A stretch of DNA of 64,000 bases from Actinomycetota bacterium (GTDB lineage Bacteria; Actinomycetota; Geothermincolia; Geothermincolales; RBG-13-55-18): the NCBI GenBank assembly GCA_014360645.1, contig JACIXD010000017.1:24505-88504 (forward strand), given 5' to 3'. Position numbers and translations under genes: made by a program. Shown piece by piece: positions 16,911 to 26,552 of the stretch. The notes beneath the pieces were generated by a model. It saw only the letters and a program-made list of their open reading frames with translations, made no database searches and had not been told where the DNA came from. Numbering within the stretch: position 1 is the first letter of the stretch; each line of letters begins with the position of its first letter.

Positions 16911-17002
16911 GGTGCGAAGAGGGCGGGAATCGCGTTACGCGTGAAAAGTCCCACCCGGGAGGAAGAACCCGGTGGGAAGTCGCCCTACGGCACGGCGGAA
17001 GC

Positions 17003-17060
17003 AAGGGCGCCATGAAGGCGATCGGTTCCCGGCAGGGAACGGCTTTCATGGCGCCCTTTT
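17003..17060 (+). terminator. Long hairpin with T tract
   Basis: AAGGGCGCCATGAA (17003-17016) pairs perfectly with TTCATGGCGCCCTT (17045-17058), followed by TT. An inner GTTCCC/GGGAAC stem fills the loop. It is nearly palindromic, so it could terminate on either strand. Confidence 0.75.
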
Positions 17061-17185
17061 GATCGCCGGTCCCGGTCGGGCGGAGAAGCGCGAGGAATAG
17101 GCGCAAGAAACGAAAGAGGCGGAAAAGGATGGGAGATCGAGGGAGAAAAGCAAGGACGAGGCAAAAGAGTTCCCTGACAGACTCT

Positions 17186-17338
17186 GCGGGACAGGCGCCG
17201 ACCGGGCATTTGAGCCGAGACGGTTTGCCGGGAGCGCATGGATGTTCCGGTGAGGCGTGGCAAGAGGAGCCTGCGAACGGGGAAGGCGGGACAGGCGCCG
17301 ACCGGGCATTTGAGCCGAGACGGTTTGCCGGGAGCGCA
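17186..17338. repeat. 53-bp direct repeat pair, 100-bp offset
   Basis: GCGGGACAGGCGCCGACCGG and the following 33 bases occur at 17186-17238 and 17286-17338 with no visible mismatch. The pair lies upstream of the ABC importer operon, where it occupies the leader region. Confidence 0.9.
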
Positions 17339-17389
17339 AGTCGTGGAGCTCCCGGCGAGGGGAGACAGCAAGGAAGGAGGAGCGTTGGC

Positions 17390-19027
17390 ATGGACGGAAT
17401 GACCGGGACGGACGGAAGTCGGATGTGGAGGTGGGCGGCGGCGCTGGCTCCGCTGCTGCTCTTCGCCCTGCTGGCTTCGCTCTTCGCCGGCTGTGGCGGG
17501 AAAGGCGCCTCCACGGGCGGCGGCGAGAAGCGCGATGAGCTGGTGGTGGCCCTGGGTGGCGAGCGCGAGGAAGGATATGATCCCACCACAGGGTGGGGAC
17601 GCTACGGGTCGCCCCTCTTCCAGAGCACCCTCCTCGCACGCGACGACGACCTGGAGATCGTGAACGACCTGGCGAGGGCCTACGAGATCAGCGAGGACGG
17701 CCTGACCTACACGGTGAGGATCCGGGATGACGTCAAGTTCTCCGACGGGCGGCCTCTTACAGCCGAGGACGTCGTCTACACCTACGAGACCGCGGCGAAG
17801 AGCGGCTCGGTGGTGGACCTGAACGTGCTCGAAAAGGTGGTGGCCGAGGACGACCGTACCGTGGTCTTTACCCTCAAGGAGCCCATGACCACCTTCGTGA
17901 ACCTTCTCATCACCATGGGAATCGTACCCAAGCACGCCCACGGCGACGATTACGCCTACAACCCCATAGGGTCCGGCCCCTACAAGATGGTGCAGTGGGA
18001 CCGGGGACAGCAGATGATCGTGGAGGCCAACCCCCTGTATTACGGAAAGAAGCCTTACTTCAAACGCATCACCTTCCTGTTCCTGGAAGAGGACGCGGCC
18101 TTCGCCGCCGCCCGGGCGGGCGAGGTGGACATGGCCGTCGTCCCCCATACCCTGGCCGCCAACAGCGTCCCGGGCATGAGGCTGCTGAGGGTGCCGAGCG
18201 TAGATAACCGCGGCATCTGCTTCCCCTGCGTGCCCGCTGGCTCCAGCGACGAGGAGGGCAACCCGGTGGGGAACGACGTGACCGGCGACATGGCCATCCG
18301 CAAGGCCGTCAACATGGCCGTGGACAGAAAGGCCCTGGTGGAAGGGGTTCTCAAGGGCTTCGGCAGCCCGGCCTATACCATCTGCGACAACCTCCCGTGG
18401 TGGAACCCGGAGACGGTGGTCAAGGACGCCGACCTAGAGGGCGCGAAGAAGGTCCTCGAGGAGGGAGGCTGGAAGGACGCCGACGGTGACGGCATCGTGG
18501 AAAAGGGCGCGCTCAAGGCCAGCTTCACCCTCATCTATCCTTCCTCCGACCAGACGCGCCAGTCCCTGGCCATGGCGGCCGCGGACATGGCGAAGAAGGT
18601 GGGCATCGAGATGAAGGTGGAGGGCAAGAGCTGGGACGACATCGAGCGCCTCATGCACTCCAACGCCGTCCTCTTCGGCTGGGGCAGCCACACCCCCATG
18701 GAGATGTACAACGTCTATCACGGCAAGTTCCGCGGTGAAGGGTGGTACAACGCCAATTATTACCATAACCCCGGCGTGGACGCCTACATGGACCGGGCGC
18801 TGGCGGCGGGGAGCGAGGAGGAGTCCCTGGAGCACTGGAAGAAGGCGCAGTGGGACGGCGAGACCGGCCTCTCGGCGCGGGGCGACGCGCCCTGGGCCTG
18901 GCTGGTGAACCTCGACCACTGCTACTTCGTCAACGAGAAGTTGGACACGGGGAAGAACCGCATCGAGCCTCACGGACACGGCTGGCCCATCACCGCAAAC
19001 ATAGTGGACTGGCGCTGGAAGGATTAG
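17390..19027 (+). CDS. ABC transporter substrate-binding lipoprotein (peptide/nickel family)
   Basis: ATG 17390 follows AGGAAGGAGG by nine bases. The 545-residue protein has a lipoprotein signal with a C35 lipobox (LFAGC) and a family 5 solute-binding fold: SEDGLTYTVRIRDDVKFSDG, then TAEDVVYT, GSGPYKMVQWD and AIRKAVNMAVDRKALVEGVL. These are hallmarks of DppA/OppA/NikA proteins. It opens a five-gene operon with two permeases and two ATPases. Ligand could be peptides, nickel chelates or opines; the sequence alone does not decide. It probably sits on the outer face of the membrane. Confidence 0.88.
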   Translation: MDGMTGTDGSRMWRWAAALAPLLLFALLASLFAGCGGKGASTGGGEKRDELVVALGGEREEGYDPTTGWGRYGSPLFQSTLLARDDDLEIVNDLARAYEISEDGLTYTVRIRDDVKFSDGRPLTAEDVVYTYETAAKSGSVVDLNVLEKVVAEDDRTVVFTLKEPMTTFVNLLITMGIVPKHAHGDDYAYNPIGSGPYKMVQWDRGQQMIVEANPLYYGKKPYFKRITFLFLEEDAAFAAARAGEVDMAVVPHTLAANSVPGMRLLRVPSVDNRGICFPCVPAGSSDEEGNPVGNDVTGDMAIRKAVNMAVDRKALVEGVLKGFGSPAYTICDNLPWWNPETVVKDADLEGAKKVLEEGGWKDADGDGIVEKGALKASFTLIYPSSDQTRQSLAMAAADMAKKVGIEMKVEGKSWDDIERLMHSNAVLFGWGSHTPMEMYNVYHGKFRGEGWYNANYYHNPGVDAYMDRALAAGSEEESLEHWKKAQWDGETGLSARGDAPWAWLVNLDHCYFVNEKLDTGKNRIEPHGHGWPITANIVDWRWKD

Positions 19028-19120
19028 GGTGGAGGGCTTTCAAGGGCAGGCCGGCAGCAGGCCCGTCCGCCTCCGGCGGGCGGGCCATGCCGCCCCTCCC
19101 GTACTCGGAAAGGAGCGGTC

Positions 19121-20140
19121 TTGAGAAACGCCCTGCTCATGTTCGCCGGGCGCGCCCTGCGCCTCGTCACGCTGCTCGTCGCCTTGGTGCTGTTCTCCTG
19201 GCTGCTGATGAGCCGTTCCCCCATCGACCCGGTACAGGCCTATGTGGGGGCGGACATGAACCTGGTGAGCCAGGAGCAGAGGCAGCAGATCGAGGAGTAC
19301 TGGGGGCTCAACGACCCCCTCCCCACACGCATGGCGCGCTGGTTCTCGGCCATCATGCACGGGGACTTCGGGACCTCCATGATCTACCGCCGTCCGGTGC
19401 TGGACGTTATCCGCGAGCGTTTCGCGGCCTCGCTGCTGCTCATGATGACCGCCTGGGCCTTGTCGGGGGCGATCGGCATGCTCTTGGGCCTGCTGGCGGG
19501 GGCAAGGAGCGGCGGCATGCTGGACCGCGGCGTGCGCTGGTACTGCTTCGTCATCGCCTCCACCCCCGCCTTCTGGCTGGCCATCCTCGTGCTCATGGTC
19601 TTCGCCGTATGGCTGGGTTGGGCGCCCGTCGGCCTGGCGGTCCCCATAGGGGTGGAGGCCTCGCGGGTGTCCCTCTTCAGCCGTCTGCACCACCTCATCC
19701 TGCCCGCCCTCACCCTGAGCATGCTGGGGGTGGCGAATATCACCCTCTTCACCCGGCAGAAGGTGGTTGAGGCCCTGAACAGCGAATACGCGCTTTTCGC
19801 GCGCGCCAAAGGGGAGAGCGAACGTTCGATCGTGCTGCGCCACGTGCCCCGCAATGTGGCACTTCCCGCCGTAACCCTGCTCTTCGCCTCCTTCTCGGAG
19901 CTCTTTGGCGGCTCGGTGCTGGTGGAGACGGTCTTCACCTACCCCGGCTTGGGACAGGCGACGGTGCAGTCGGCGCTGCGCGGGGACGTGCCTCTGCTGC
20001 TGGGGACGGTGATCTTCGGGGCGCTGTTCGTGTTCGCCGGCAACCTCCTGGCGGACGCCGTCTACCTGTTGATCGACCCCAGGATACGCGAGCTGAGACG
20101 CGTGGAGACCAGGGAGCTCTCCTATGAGCACGCGGAATAG
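19121..20140 (+). CDS. ABC importer permease, DppB/NikB type
   Basis: TTG 19121 follows AAAGGAG and opens a 339-residue membrane protein. It has an N-terminal helix (LRLVTLLVALVLFSWLLMSR), the GLNDPLPTRMARWFSAIMHGDFGTS periplasmic signature of DppB in shorter pieces (NDPLPTR, HGDFGTS), five further helices and the EAA loop (EYALFARAKGESERSIVLRH). It pairs with the overlapping second permease. Length is normal. Confidence 0.88.
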   Translation: MRNALLMFAGRALRLVTLLVALVLFSWLLMSRSPIDPVQAYVGADMNLVSQEQRQQIEEYWGLNDPLPTRMARWFSAIMHGDFGTSMIYRRPVLDVIRERFAASLLLMMTAWALSGAIGMLLGLLAGARSGGMLDRGVRWYCFVIASTPAFWLAILVLMVFAVWLGWAPVGLAVPIGVEASRVSLFSRLHHLILPALTLSMLGVANITLFTRQKVVEALNSEYALFARAKGESERSIVLRHVPRNVALPAVTLLFASFSELFGGSVLVETVFTYPGLGQATVQSALRGDVPLLLGTVIFGALFVFAGNLLADAVYLLIDPRIRELRRVETRELSYEHAE

Positions 20141-21152
20141 GGCGGATACGGATGGGCAGGGCGGCAAGATGAAAGAAGGGCGATATCCTGCGGCTCGGGG
20201 TTCGAAGCCGCGGAACAAGATGCATACGAAGCGTCGCGGCGGGGGAGGTGGCGGACCACTTGCGGCCGCCTGGTCCCGGCTGCGGAACGAGGACGGCCAG
20301 GTCACCGTGGCGAGACCCGCCCTGCGCCTGCCGGCGCTCAACCGCAGGCAGCGCATGCTGCTGGGCACCTTCCTCCTCGCCGCCGTGATCGCCCTGGTGG
20401 TGATCTCCAGTTTCGCCATCAGCGACGCGCGCCTGGACACCGACCTGGATGCGCGGGACATCCCTCCCTCCCTGAGCCACCCCTTCGGCACAGACTGGCT
20501 GGGAAGAGACATGCTGGTGCGCACGGTGAAGGGCTTGACCTTAAGCCTGGGGGTGGGCTTTTTCGCCTCCGGATTCAGCGTGGCCATCGCTCTGGCGCTG
20601 GGGCTGCTCGCGGCTTCGGGGGTGAGGGCGGCGGACACGGCGGTCTCGTGGCTGGTGGACTTCTTCCTCGGCCTGCCCCACCTGGTGTTCCTCATCCTCA
20701 TCGCCTTCGTCCTGGGGGGCGGTGTCCCGGGGGTGGTGATCGGAGTGGCGCTCACCCACTGGCCGAGCCTGGCGCGAGTGGTGCGCGCGGAGGTGATACA
20801 GCTGCGCGCGGCGGAGTACATCCAAGCCTCGCCGCACTTCGGGCGATCGAGGTGGTGGATGGCCAGGAAGCACTTCCTGCCCCACCTGGTGCCGCAGCTC
20901 ATCGTGGGCTTCGTGTTGCTCGTGCCCCACGCCATACTTCACGAGGCCTCCATAACCTTCCTGGGGTTCGGGCTTGCCCCGCACCGCCCGGCCGTAGGGA
21001 TCATCCTCTCCGAGTCCATGCGTTACCTCTCGGCGGGAAAGTGGTGGCTGGCCTTCATGCCCGGACTCTCGCTGGTGGTGCTGGTGGGGGTCATCTTCGC
21101 GCTGGGCGACAACCTGCGCGCCCTGCTTGACCCCCACACCGCGCATGAATGA
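20124..21152 (+). CDS. ABC importer permease, DppC/NikC type
   Basis: The 342-residue frame overlaps the first permease by 17 bp, implying translational coupling. After a basic, Gly-rich N-terminal extension of about 70 residues it has a transmembrane helix, HPFGTDWLGRDMLVRTVKG (the DppC signature), four to five more helices and an EAA loop (RAAEYIQASPHFGRSRWWMA). The extension is longer than usual, so an internal start is possible. It forms the heterodimeric channel with the upstream gene. Confidence 0.85.
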   Translation: MSTRNRADTDGQGGKMKEGRYPAARGSKPRNKMHTKRRGGGGGGPLAAAWSRLRNEDGQVTVARPALRLPALNRRQRMLLGTFLLAAVIALVVISSFAISDARLDTDLDARDIPPSLSHPFGTDWLGRDMLVRTVKGLTLSLGVGFFASGFSVAIALALGLLAASGVRAADTAVSWLVDFFLGLPHLVFLILIAFVLGGGVPGVVIGVALTHWPSLARVVRAEVIQLRAAEYIQASPHFGRSRWWMARKHFLPHLVPQLIVGFVLLVPHAILHEASITFLGFGLAPHRPAVGIILSESMRYLSAGKWWLAFMPGLSLVVLVGVIFALGDNLRALLDPHTAHE

Positions 21153-21335
21153 TGGTAAATAATAGCATAATTCCCAAATACAGGAGATGACGGCGGTGAG
21201 CGGGGGGAAGGGAAACAGGACATCGCATGGAAGGAATTATCATTCTCCCGTCTATGGTGGAAGCGGGATGGCCGTGGCACCAGGGAGGGATACGCCCTCA
21301 TGTCCGAGGAACCCCTGACAACAAAGGAGTAAGCG

Positions 21336-22367
21336 ATGGAACGGGCGCTGTCGGTTGACGGTCAGGAGACATATACAGGGTCGCGGAAAGCCGGCCCGGA
21401 ATCCCGCGAGCGCGGGAAGGGCCGATCTCCACGCGAGAGACCTTCTCTCCTGGAGGTGAGGGAGCTCGCCGTCTCCTTCGTGCAGTACTCCAGAGGCCTG
21501 CGCCAGAGAACGGTATCCCCCATTGTGGACCTCAACCTCGTCGTGGATCGGGGAGAGGTGGTGGCGGTGGTGGGCGAGAGCGGTTCCGGCAAGAGCCTCC
21601 TCGCCCACTCCATCCTGGGCATCCTGCCCACCAACGCCCGCGTGAGCGGGGAGATCGTTTTCCACGGCAAGCCCCTCACCATGGAGAGGATAAGGGAGCT
21701 CCGGGGAAAAGAGATCGCCTTCGTGCCCCAGTCGGTGCAGTTCCTCAATCCCCTCATGCGCGTGGGGGCGCAGGTCCCCGTGAGGGGTAAGGACAGGCGC
21801 GAGCGTGAGGAGGGCCTGCGCGCCGCCTTCGAGCGCTACCGGCTACCCGCGGGGACGCAGAGGAAGTTCCCCTTTCAGCTCTCGGGGGGGATGGCGAGGC
21901 GCGTGCTGGTGGCCTCGGCCACCGTGGGCGGCGCCCGCCTCATCGTCGCCGACGAGCCCACTCCGGGGCTGGACGAGAGAGCGGCCGGGGAGGCCTTGGG
22001 GCACCTGCGTGAGCTGGCCGATGAGGGGCGGGCGGTGATGCTCATCACCCACGACCTGGAACAGGCGCTGGGCATGTCCGACCGCGTGGCCGTGTTCTAC
22101 GCCGGGACCACCCTGGAGGAAGCACGTGCGAGCGAATTCCATGGGAAGGGAACGGAACTGAGACACCCCTATACCCGGGCCTTGTGGATGGCTCTGCCCT
22201 CGAACGGCTTTGATGCCGTGCCCGGCAACCAGCCCACGCCGGACAGGCTTCCCGCAGGATGCCTCTATTCTCCGCGTTGCGAGATGGCGACGGAAGTCTG
22301 TTTCATCGAGAGGCCGGCCAAGCGTGAACTGCGCGGTGGATGGGTGAGGTGCCACCATGCCGCTTGA
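21336..22367 (+). CDS. ABC importer ATPase, DppD/NikD type
   Basis: ATG 21336 is preceded by AAAGGAG. The 343-residue ATPase has Walker A GESGSGKS, signature LSGGMARR, Walker B LIVADEPT and the C-terminal oligopeptide-transporter tail with paired Cys (GCLYSPRCEMATEVCF). The tail can hold a [4Fe-4S]-like or structural site in this family. It starts 184 bp after the permeases and overlaps the next ATPase gene by 11 bp. Confidence 0.88.
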   Translation: MERALSVDGQETYTGSRKAGPESRERGKGRSPRERPSLLEVRELAVSFVQYSRGLRQRTVSPIVDLNLVVDRGEVVAVVGESGSGKSLLAHSILGILPTNARVSGEIVFHGKPLTMERIRELRGKEIAFVPQSVQFLNPLMRVGAQVPVRGKDRREREEGLRAAFERYRLPAGTQRKFPFQLSGGMARRVLVASATVGGARLIVADEPTPGLDERAAGEALGHLRELADEGRAVMLITHDLEQALGMSDRVAVFYAGTTLEEARASEFHGKGTELRHPYTRALWMALPSNGFDAVPGNQPTPDRLPAGCLYSPRCEMATEVCFIERPAKRELRGGWVRCHHAA

Positions 22368-23016
22368 AGCCAGGAAGGTCTCGTACCGCTACGGGCGCGG
22401 GGATTGGGTGCTGCGCGGGGCCTCGCTCTCCGTGTCTCCGGGCGAGGTGGTGGGGCTGAGGGGCGAGAGCGGGTCGGGAAAGACCACCTTCGCGCGCATC
22501 ATCGCCGGGTATCTACATCCCCAGGAGGGAGCGGTTCTGCTCGACGGGAAGCCGTTGCCTCGCGGCTGCTACAACCCCGTGCAGCTCATGCACCAGCATC
22601 CCGAAAGGGCGGTCAACCCCCGCTGGCGCATGCGCGATACCCTCAATGAGGCGTGGGAGGTGGACGAGGTCACCCTCGAGGAGCTGGGCGTCGAGACCTC
22701 CTGGCTCGGGCGCTGGCCCAACGAGCTTTCAGGAGGGGAGCTGCAGAGGATATGCCTGGCGCGTGCCCTGGGCCCGGAGACGCGCTTCCTCATCGCCGAC
22801 GAGATCACCACCATGCTGGACGCCGTGACCCAGGCCCAGATCTGGAGGGCCATACTGGCGAGGGTGAAGGAGAGGGGGTTGGGGGTGCTGGCGGTGAGCC
22901 ACGACGCTTCCCTCCTGGAGCGGGTGGCGGACCGTGTGGTGGTTGTGGAGGAGATGATGGTGCAGCCCACCGAGACTCGGCCTGGCGATGCGGGCGAACG
23001 GCTTTCGGCTGGTTAA
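22357..23016 (+). CDS. ABC importer ATPase, NikE/DppF type (short)
   Basis: The 219-residue protein has Walker A GESGSGKT, signature ELSGGELQRICLARAL, Walker B LIADEIT and H-loop VSHDASLLERVADRVVV. It lacks the C-terminal oligopeptide extension, as NikE-like partners often do. ATG 22357 lies inside the end of the first ATPase gene. It completes the importer; the two ATPases likely form a heterodimer. Confidence 0.87.
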   Translation: MPLEARKVSYRYGRGDWVLRGASLSVSPGEVVGLRGESGSGKTTFARIIAGYLHPQEGAVLLDGKPLPRGCYNPVQLMHQHPERAVNPRWRMRDTLNEAWEVDEVTLEELGVETSWLGRWPNELSGGELQRICLARALGPETRFLIADEITTMLDAVTQAQIWRAILARVKERGLGVLAVSHDASLLERVADRVVVVEEMMVQPTETRPGDAGERLSAG

Positions 23017-23070
23017 AGCCAAGGACGGGAGGCGCGCTCTTCCCGCCGCGGGACCGCCGCACGCGGCACC

Positions 23071-23994
23071 CTACGTGATCTCGCGGGCATGTTTGCGGAA
23101 GAAGTCCCGCTTGCCTTTCATGAACTCCGTGAAGGCCCTGGCAGGCGGGCTCAGGGGACGATCCCTGTGCCACACCATGTTGAAATACCGCCTCGCGCGC
23201 AGGCCGGTGACGTTGATGATGGCTATACGCCCTTCCGCCAGGGGTCCGGCGATCGCCCAGGCCGAGACGAGGGAGATGCCCGCGCCGGATTCCACGGCTG
23301 AGATCACCGAGCTGGTGCTGCCGAGCTCCATCTCCACCGACAGGCGCGCAGTGTCCAACCCCGCGTCCTGCAGGGCTTTCAGCATGAGCTCCCTGGTGCC
23401 GGAGCCCTCCTCCCTGAGGATGAAGCGCTCGCCCTGCAGGCGCGCCGGGCGGACGTAGCGTTTGTTCGCCAGAGGGTGCGCGGGAGGGCAGATGACGCGC
23501 AGCTCGTCGGGGCAGAAGGGGACCAGTTCCAGATCGTCCCGGCTCGGGCTGCTCCCTATGAAGCCGAACTCGAAGGCGCCGGAGAGCACCGCCGCCGTCA
23601 CCTTGGAGCTGTCCATGATCTCCAGCACCGGCTCGATGCCGGGGTGTTTTGCCCTCAGGTCGGACAACACCAGGGGCAGCACATATTCCCCGGGGATGTT
23701 GCTGCTGGCGATGCGCAGTCTCCCCGCCTCGCCCTCCTTCGCCTGCGTGAGGGCCGCGAACATCCTCTCCTCGGCTTCCACCACCTCCCGCGCATGCTCC
23801 AGGAACACCTTCCCGGGTTCCGTGGGGACATAGCTGTTGCCGCGGCGCTGGAAGAGCCGCGTCCCGAGGTCGCCCTCCATCTTCTTCACCGTGAGGCTGA
23901 TGGCGGGCTGGGTGATGCCCAGCCGCGAGGCCGCCTCGCTGAAGCTGCCGGTTTCCGCCAGGGCTATGAGCTGTCTCAGGCTGTCGGTGTTCAA
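23071..23994 (-). CDS. LysR-type transcriptional regulator
   Basis: From TTG 23994, behind GGAGGA, the protein is 307 residues. The winged helix reads DSLRQLIALAETGSFSEAAS, then RLGITQPAISLTVKKMEGDL. The effector domain (about residues 90-295) contains SSNIPGEYVLPLVL and FVLREEGSGTRE-like segments typical of the CysB/CysL group. This subtype resembles the LysR regulators often found near selenium-metabolism genes, which fits the selenoprotein at 54.3 kb, but I cannot confirm that by eye. It converges on the ABC importer operon. Confidence 0.82.
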   Translation of the reverse strand: MNTDSLRQLIALAETGSFSEAASRLGITQPAISLTVKKMEGDLGTRLFQRRGNSYVPTEPGKVFLEHAREVVEAEERMFAALTQAKEGEAGRLRIASSNIPGEYVLPLVLSDLRAKHPGIEPVLEIMDSSKVTAAVLSGAFEFGFIGSSPSRDDLELVPFCPDELRVICPPAHPLANKRYVRPARLQGERFILREEGSGTRELMLKALQDAGLDTARLSVEMELGSTSSVISAVESGAGISLVSAWAIAGPLAEGRIAIINVTGLRARRYFNMVWHRDRPLSPPARAFTEFMKGKRDFFRKHAREIT

Positions 23995-24039
23995 ACGCGT
24001 TTCCTCCCGCCGCCTCCCCGGGTGTTGCAGGTGCCGCAT

Positions 24040-24363
24040 CTTGATTATAAGTGATGTTTATTCCATTCCGCGACAGGAAAATGGGATACCGGAGGGCGCC
24101 CCCCGGGTTCCCGCCCGGATGAAGGCAGGGCCATCCCTCCCTCGAGATCCGCGAGCCTCAGAACACCAGGTCCCCGGCCCCCCATGGACGATAAGCCTGA
24201 CCGGGCGCCCGGGAGGACGGCCGCCTCCGGGCGGGGCGTTCGCCCGCGGCGCCGTCTTGCGTTACGGGACCGCAGGCCCGTCTGGTATCCTTTAGGCAGG
24301 ACCTGTGGCAGGACGCGCGGACCCGGGTGCCCTTTATCCGGAGGGCGGAAGGAGTGTGGGACC
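24040..24363. other. Intergenic region without recognisable features
   Basis: This gap separates the LysR gene, which is transcribed away, from the exporter operon. I see GC-rich sequence with no gene, good promoter or repeat. AAGGAG near 24350 serves the TTG start of the next gene. Confidence 0.5.
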
Positions 24364-25227
24364 TTGGGGGACGAAGTACGCATCTCGGCCGAAGGCATCG
24401 CCTACTCTTACGGTGACCGCCTGGCGGTGGACCATATCTCCTTCCAGGTAAGGGCGGGCGAGGTTCTGGGCTTCCTGGGCCCCAACGGCGCCGGAAAGAC
24501 CACCACCCTCAAGATGCTGGTGGGCCTGCTGGTGCCGCAGGCGGGCAGGGTGAGCATCCTGGGCAGGGACATGGTGAGGGAAAGGGAGGCGGTCCAGGCG
24601 CGCATAGGGGTGTGTTTCGAGGAGAAGAGCCTCTACGAGGACATGTCCGCCGCCGCCAACCTGCGCTTCTTCGCCTCTCTCTTCGGCATCCGGCGCCCGG
24701 ACATAGCGGGCCTGCTGGAGAGGGTGGGCCTGTCCGCGGAACGCAGGGATCGCGTGGCTAATTTTTCCAAGGGAATGAAGCAGCGCCTCATGGTGGCCAG
24801 GGCCCTGGTCAACCAGCCTGAGGTGCTCTTTCTGGACGAGCCCACCGACGGGCTGGACCCCGTCTCGTCGGAGGCCATCCGCGGAGTGATCATGGAGGAG
24901 AGGACGCGGGGGGTCTCGGTGTTCCTCACCACCCACGACATGATGGAGGCGGACAAGCTCTCTGATAGAGTGGCTTTCATACACGACGGCAGGATAGCGG
25001 CTTACGACACCCCCGAGAACCTCAAGCACGCCTACGGAAAGAGGGTGCTCAAGGTCCGCTACCGCGCGGATGGAAGCGCGGCAGAGGAGGAGATCCCACT
25101 GGACGACCGCGCCGCGGCGGGTCGGGTACAGGAGATCCTCTCCACGCATGAGGTGATCGACATGCATACCGAGGAAGCGACCCTCGAGGACATCTTCATC
25201 CGACTGACGGGCAGGAAGCTGGATTGA
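24364..25227 (+). CDS. ABC-2 exporter ATPase
   Basis: I place the start at TTG 24364, ten bases after AAGGAG; the open frame upstream to 24184 looks non-coding. The 287-residue ATPase has Walker A GPNGAGKT, signature FSKGMKQRLMVARALV, Walker B VLFLDEPTDGLDP, H-loop TTHDMMEADKLSDRV and a C-terminal DrrA/CcmA-like extension (TLEDIFIRLTGRKLD). It energises the two permeases that follow. The substrate is probably a lipid, drug or peptide, but this cannot be read out. Confidence 0.88.
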   Translation: MGDEVRISAEGIAYSYGDRLAVDHISFQVRAGEVLGFLGPNGAGKTTTLKMLVGLLVPQAGRVSILGRDMVREREAVQARIGVCFEEKSLYEDMSAAANLRFFASLFGIRRPDIAGLLERVGLSAERRDRVANFSKGMKQRLMVARALVNQPEVLFLDEPTDGLDPVSSEAIRGVIMEERTRGVSVFLTTHDMMEADKLSDRVAFIHDGRIAAYDTPENLKHAYGKRVLKVRYRADGSAAEEEIPLDDRAAAGRVQEILSTHEVIDMHTEEATLEDIFIRLTGRKLD

Positions 25228-25369
25228 GAGATAGGGGTAGGCCGCGCGGCCGAGGTACCCCGGGCTCTCCGGCAGGAAGCCGCGAGGGCATGGCCGCGAA
25301 AGCCTGATGCCGGGCGCCGGACCCGTGCCTGTAGGGGGAAGCCGCGAGGGAAACCGTGGTGGTGAGCCG

Positions 25370-26461
25370 ATGGCGAGGATACTGTCGATAGCGAAGAAGG
25401 ACCTGGGGCACATAGTGCGCAACCGCTTCCTGGCGGTCATCTCCCTGCTGGTCATCGTGGTTTTTGGCGTCATGTTCCATCTGCTGCCCTCCCGCGTGGA
25501 CGAGACCTTCAGGATGGGCTTCTACCTGGAGGTCGCTGAAGGGGCGGAGGAGGCCTTCGGTCTCGAGGTCGGCAGGGAGGCGGTGACGTCGAGGCTCGAG
25601 GAAGCGGGCGGAGAGGGCGCGGAGGAGGGACTGGAGCTGGTGTGGGCGGAGTCCGCGGCCGAGCTCAGGGAGATGGTGCAGGAGGGGAAGGTGAGCGCCG
25701 GCATATCCCTGGTCATCGCCGGCGGGGAGCCGGAGGTCTCGCTCTACGTCGCTTCCGACGCGCCCCGGGAGGTATCGGAAGCGGGAGAGGCGATAGCGCG
25801 GGAGGTGGGCTATGCCCTGGTCGGCTACCGCCTGCCCGCGGACTTCAAGGCCGTGGTGCTGGGCCCGGACATGCTGGGGAGGCAGATCCCCATGCGCGAC
25901 AGGCTGCGGGTGGTCCTCCTGGCCTTCGTCTTCCTCCTCGAGATCTACAGCCTGGGCAACCTGGTCATGGAGGAAGTGCAGAAGAGGACCGCGCAGGCGG
26001 TCCTGGTCACCCCGGTCACCCTGGGCGAGTTCATATCCGCCAAGGCGGTCACGGGCATAGCCTTCACCTTCTGCCAGGCCCTGCTCCTGGCCCTGCTCCT
26101 GCGGGCGATGCCGGGGGACGTCTGGGCGGCGGTGCTGGTCTTCCTGTTCATGGGCGCGGCCATGATGGTGGGGATGGCCTTTATCATCGGCGCGGCGAGC
26201 AGGGATTTCATCACCATGGCCATGATCTCCCTGCTCCCCATGGTGGTGCTGGTGATCCCGGGGTTCCTGGCCGTGTTCCCGGGCTTCGACCCGCCGGTGG
26301 CCAAGGCCATTCCCACCTACTGGCTGGTGAAGCCGCTGGACGGCATGTTGAACTACGGGCTGGGGATCTCCGATTACCTGTCCTCCCTGCTGTGGCTGGC
26401 GCTGTTCACCGCGGGGTTCTTCGTCCTGGGCTTCGCGATCCTGAAGAGGAGGCTGGTATGA
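25370..26461 (+). CDS. ABC-2 type permease
   Basis: ATG 25370 opens a 363-residue protein. It has one N-terminal helix (FLAVISLLVIVVFGVMFHLL), an extracytoplasmic domain of roughly 170 residues rich in Glu, then five to six helices, with VQKRTAQAVLVTPVTLGEFI before the second helix. That KRT-VLVTPV segment is the conserved cytoplasmic loop of ABC-2 permeases. It is followed by a paralogous permease 91 bp on, so the exporter is probably a heterodimer. Confidence 0.85.
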   Translation: MARILSIAKKDLGHIVRNRFLAVISLLVIVVFGVMFHLLPSRVDETFRMGFYLEVAEGAEEAFGLEVGREAVTSRLEEAGGEGAEEGLELVWAESAAELREMVQEGKVSAGISLVIAGGEPEVSLYVASDAPREVSEAGEAIAREVGYALVGYRLPADFKAVVLGPDMLGRQIPMRDRLRVVLLAFVFLLEIYSLGNLVMEEVQKRTAQAVLVTPVTLGEFISAKAVTGIAFTFCQALLLALLLRAMPGDVWAAVLVFLFMGAAMMVGMAFIIGAASRDFITMAMISLLPMVVLVIPGFLAVFPGFDPPVAKAIPTYWLVKPLDGMLNYGLGISDYLSSLLWLALFTAGFFVLGFAILKRRLV

Positions 26462-26552
26462 GCATGCCGGCGGCGTGCGGCGGGGTAGAAAGGCGCGGCG
26501 GGAGAGCCGGGGAGGTCGTGGGGAGCCGCGGGAACGCCGGGAGGTGGCGGAG

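Noticed and set aside
16406..16954. 182-codon minus-strand frame across the small RNA locus
   Set aside because: It covers the consensus promoter and terminator and has no SD or recognisable family; I kept the RNA interpretation.
19040..20935. 631-codon open frame on the minus strand
   Set aside because: It is antisense to the two importer permeases, whose helices and EAA loops are clear on the plus strand.
24184..24363. N-terminal extension of the exporter ATPase
   Set aside because: The extra 60 residues are Arg/Pro-rich and non-homologous, and a good SD serves the later TTG.
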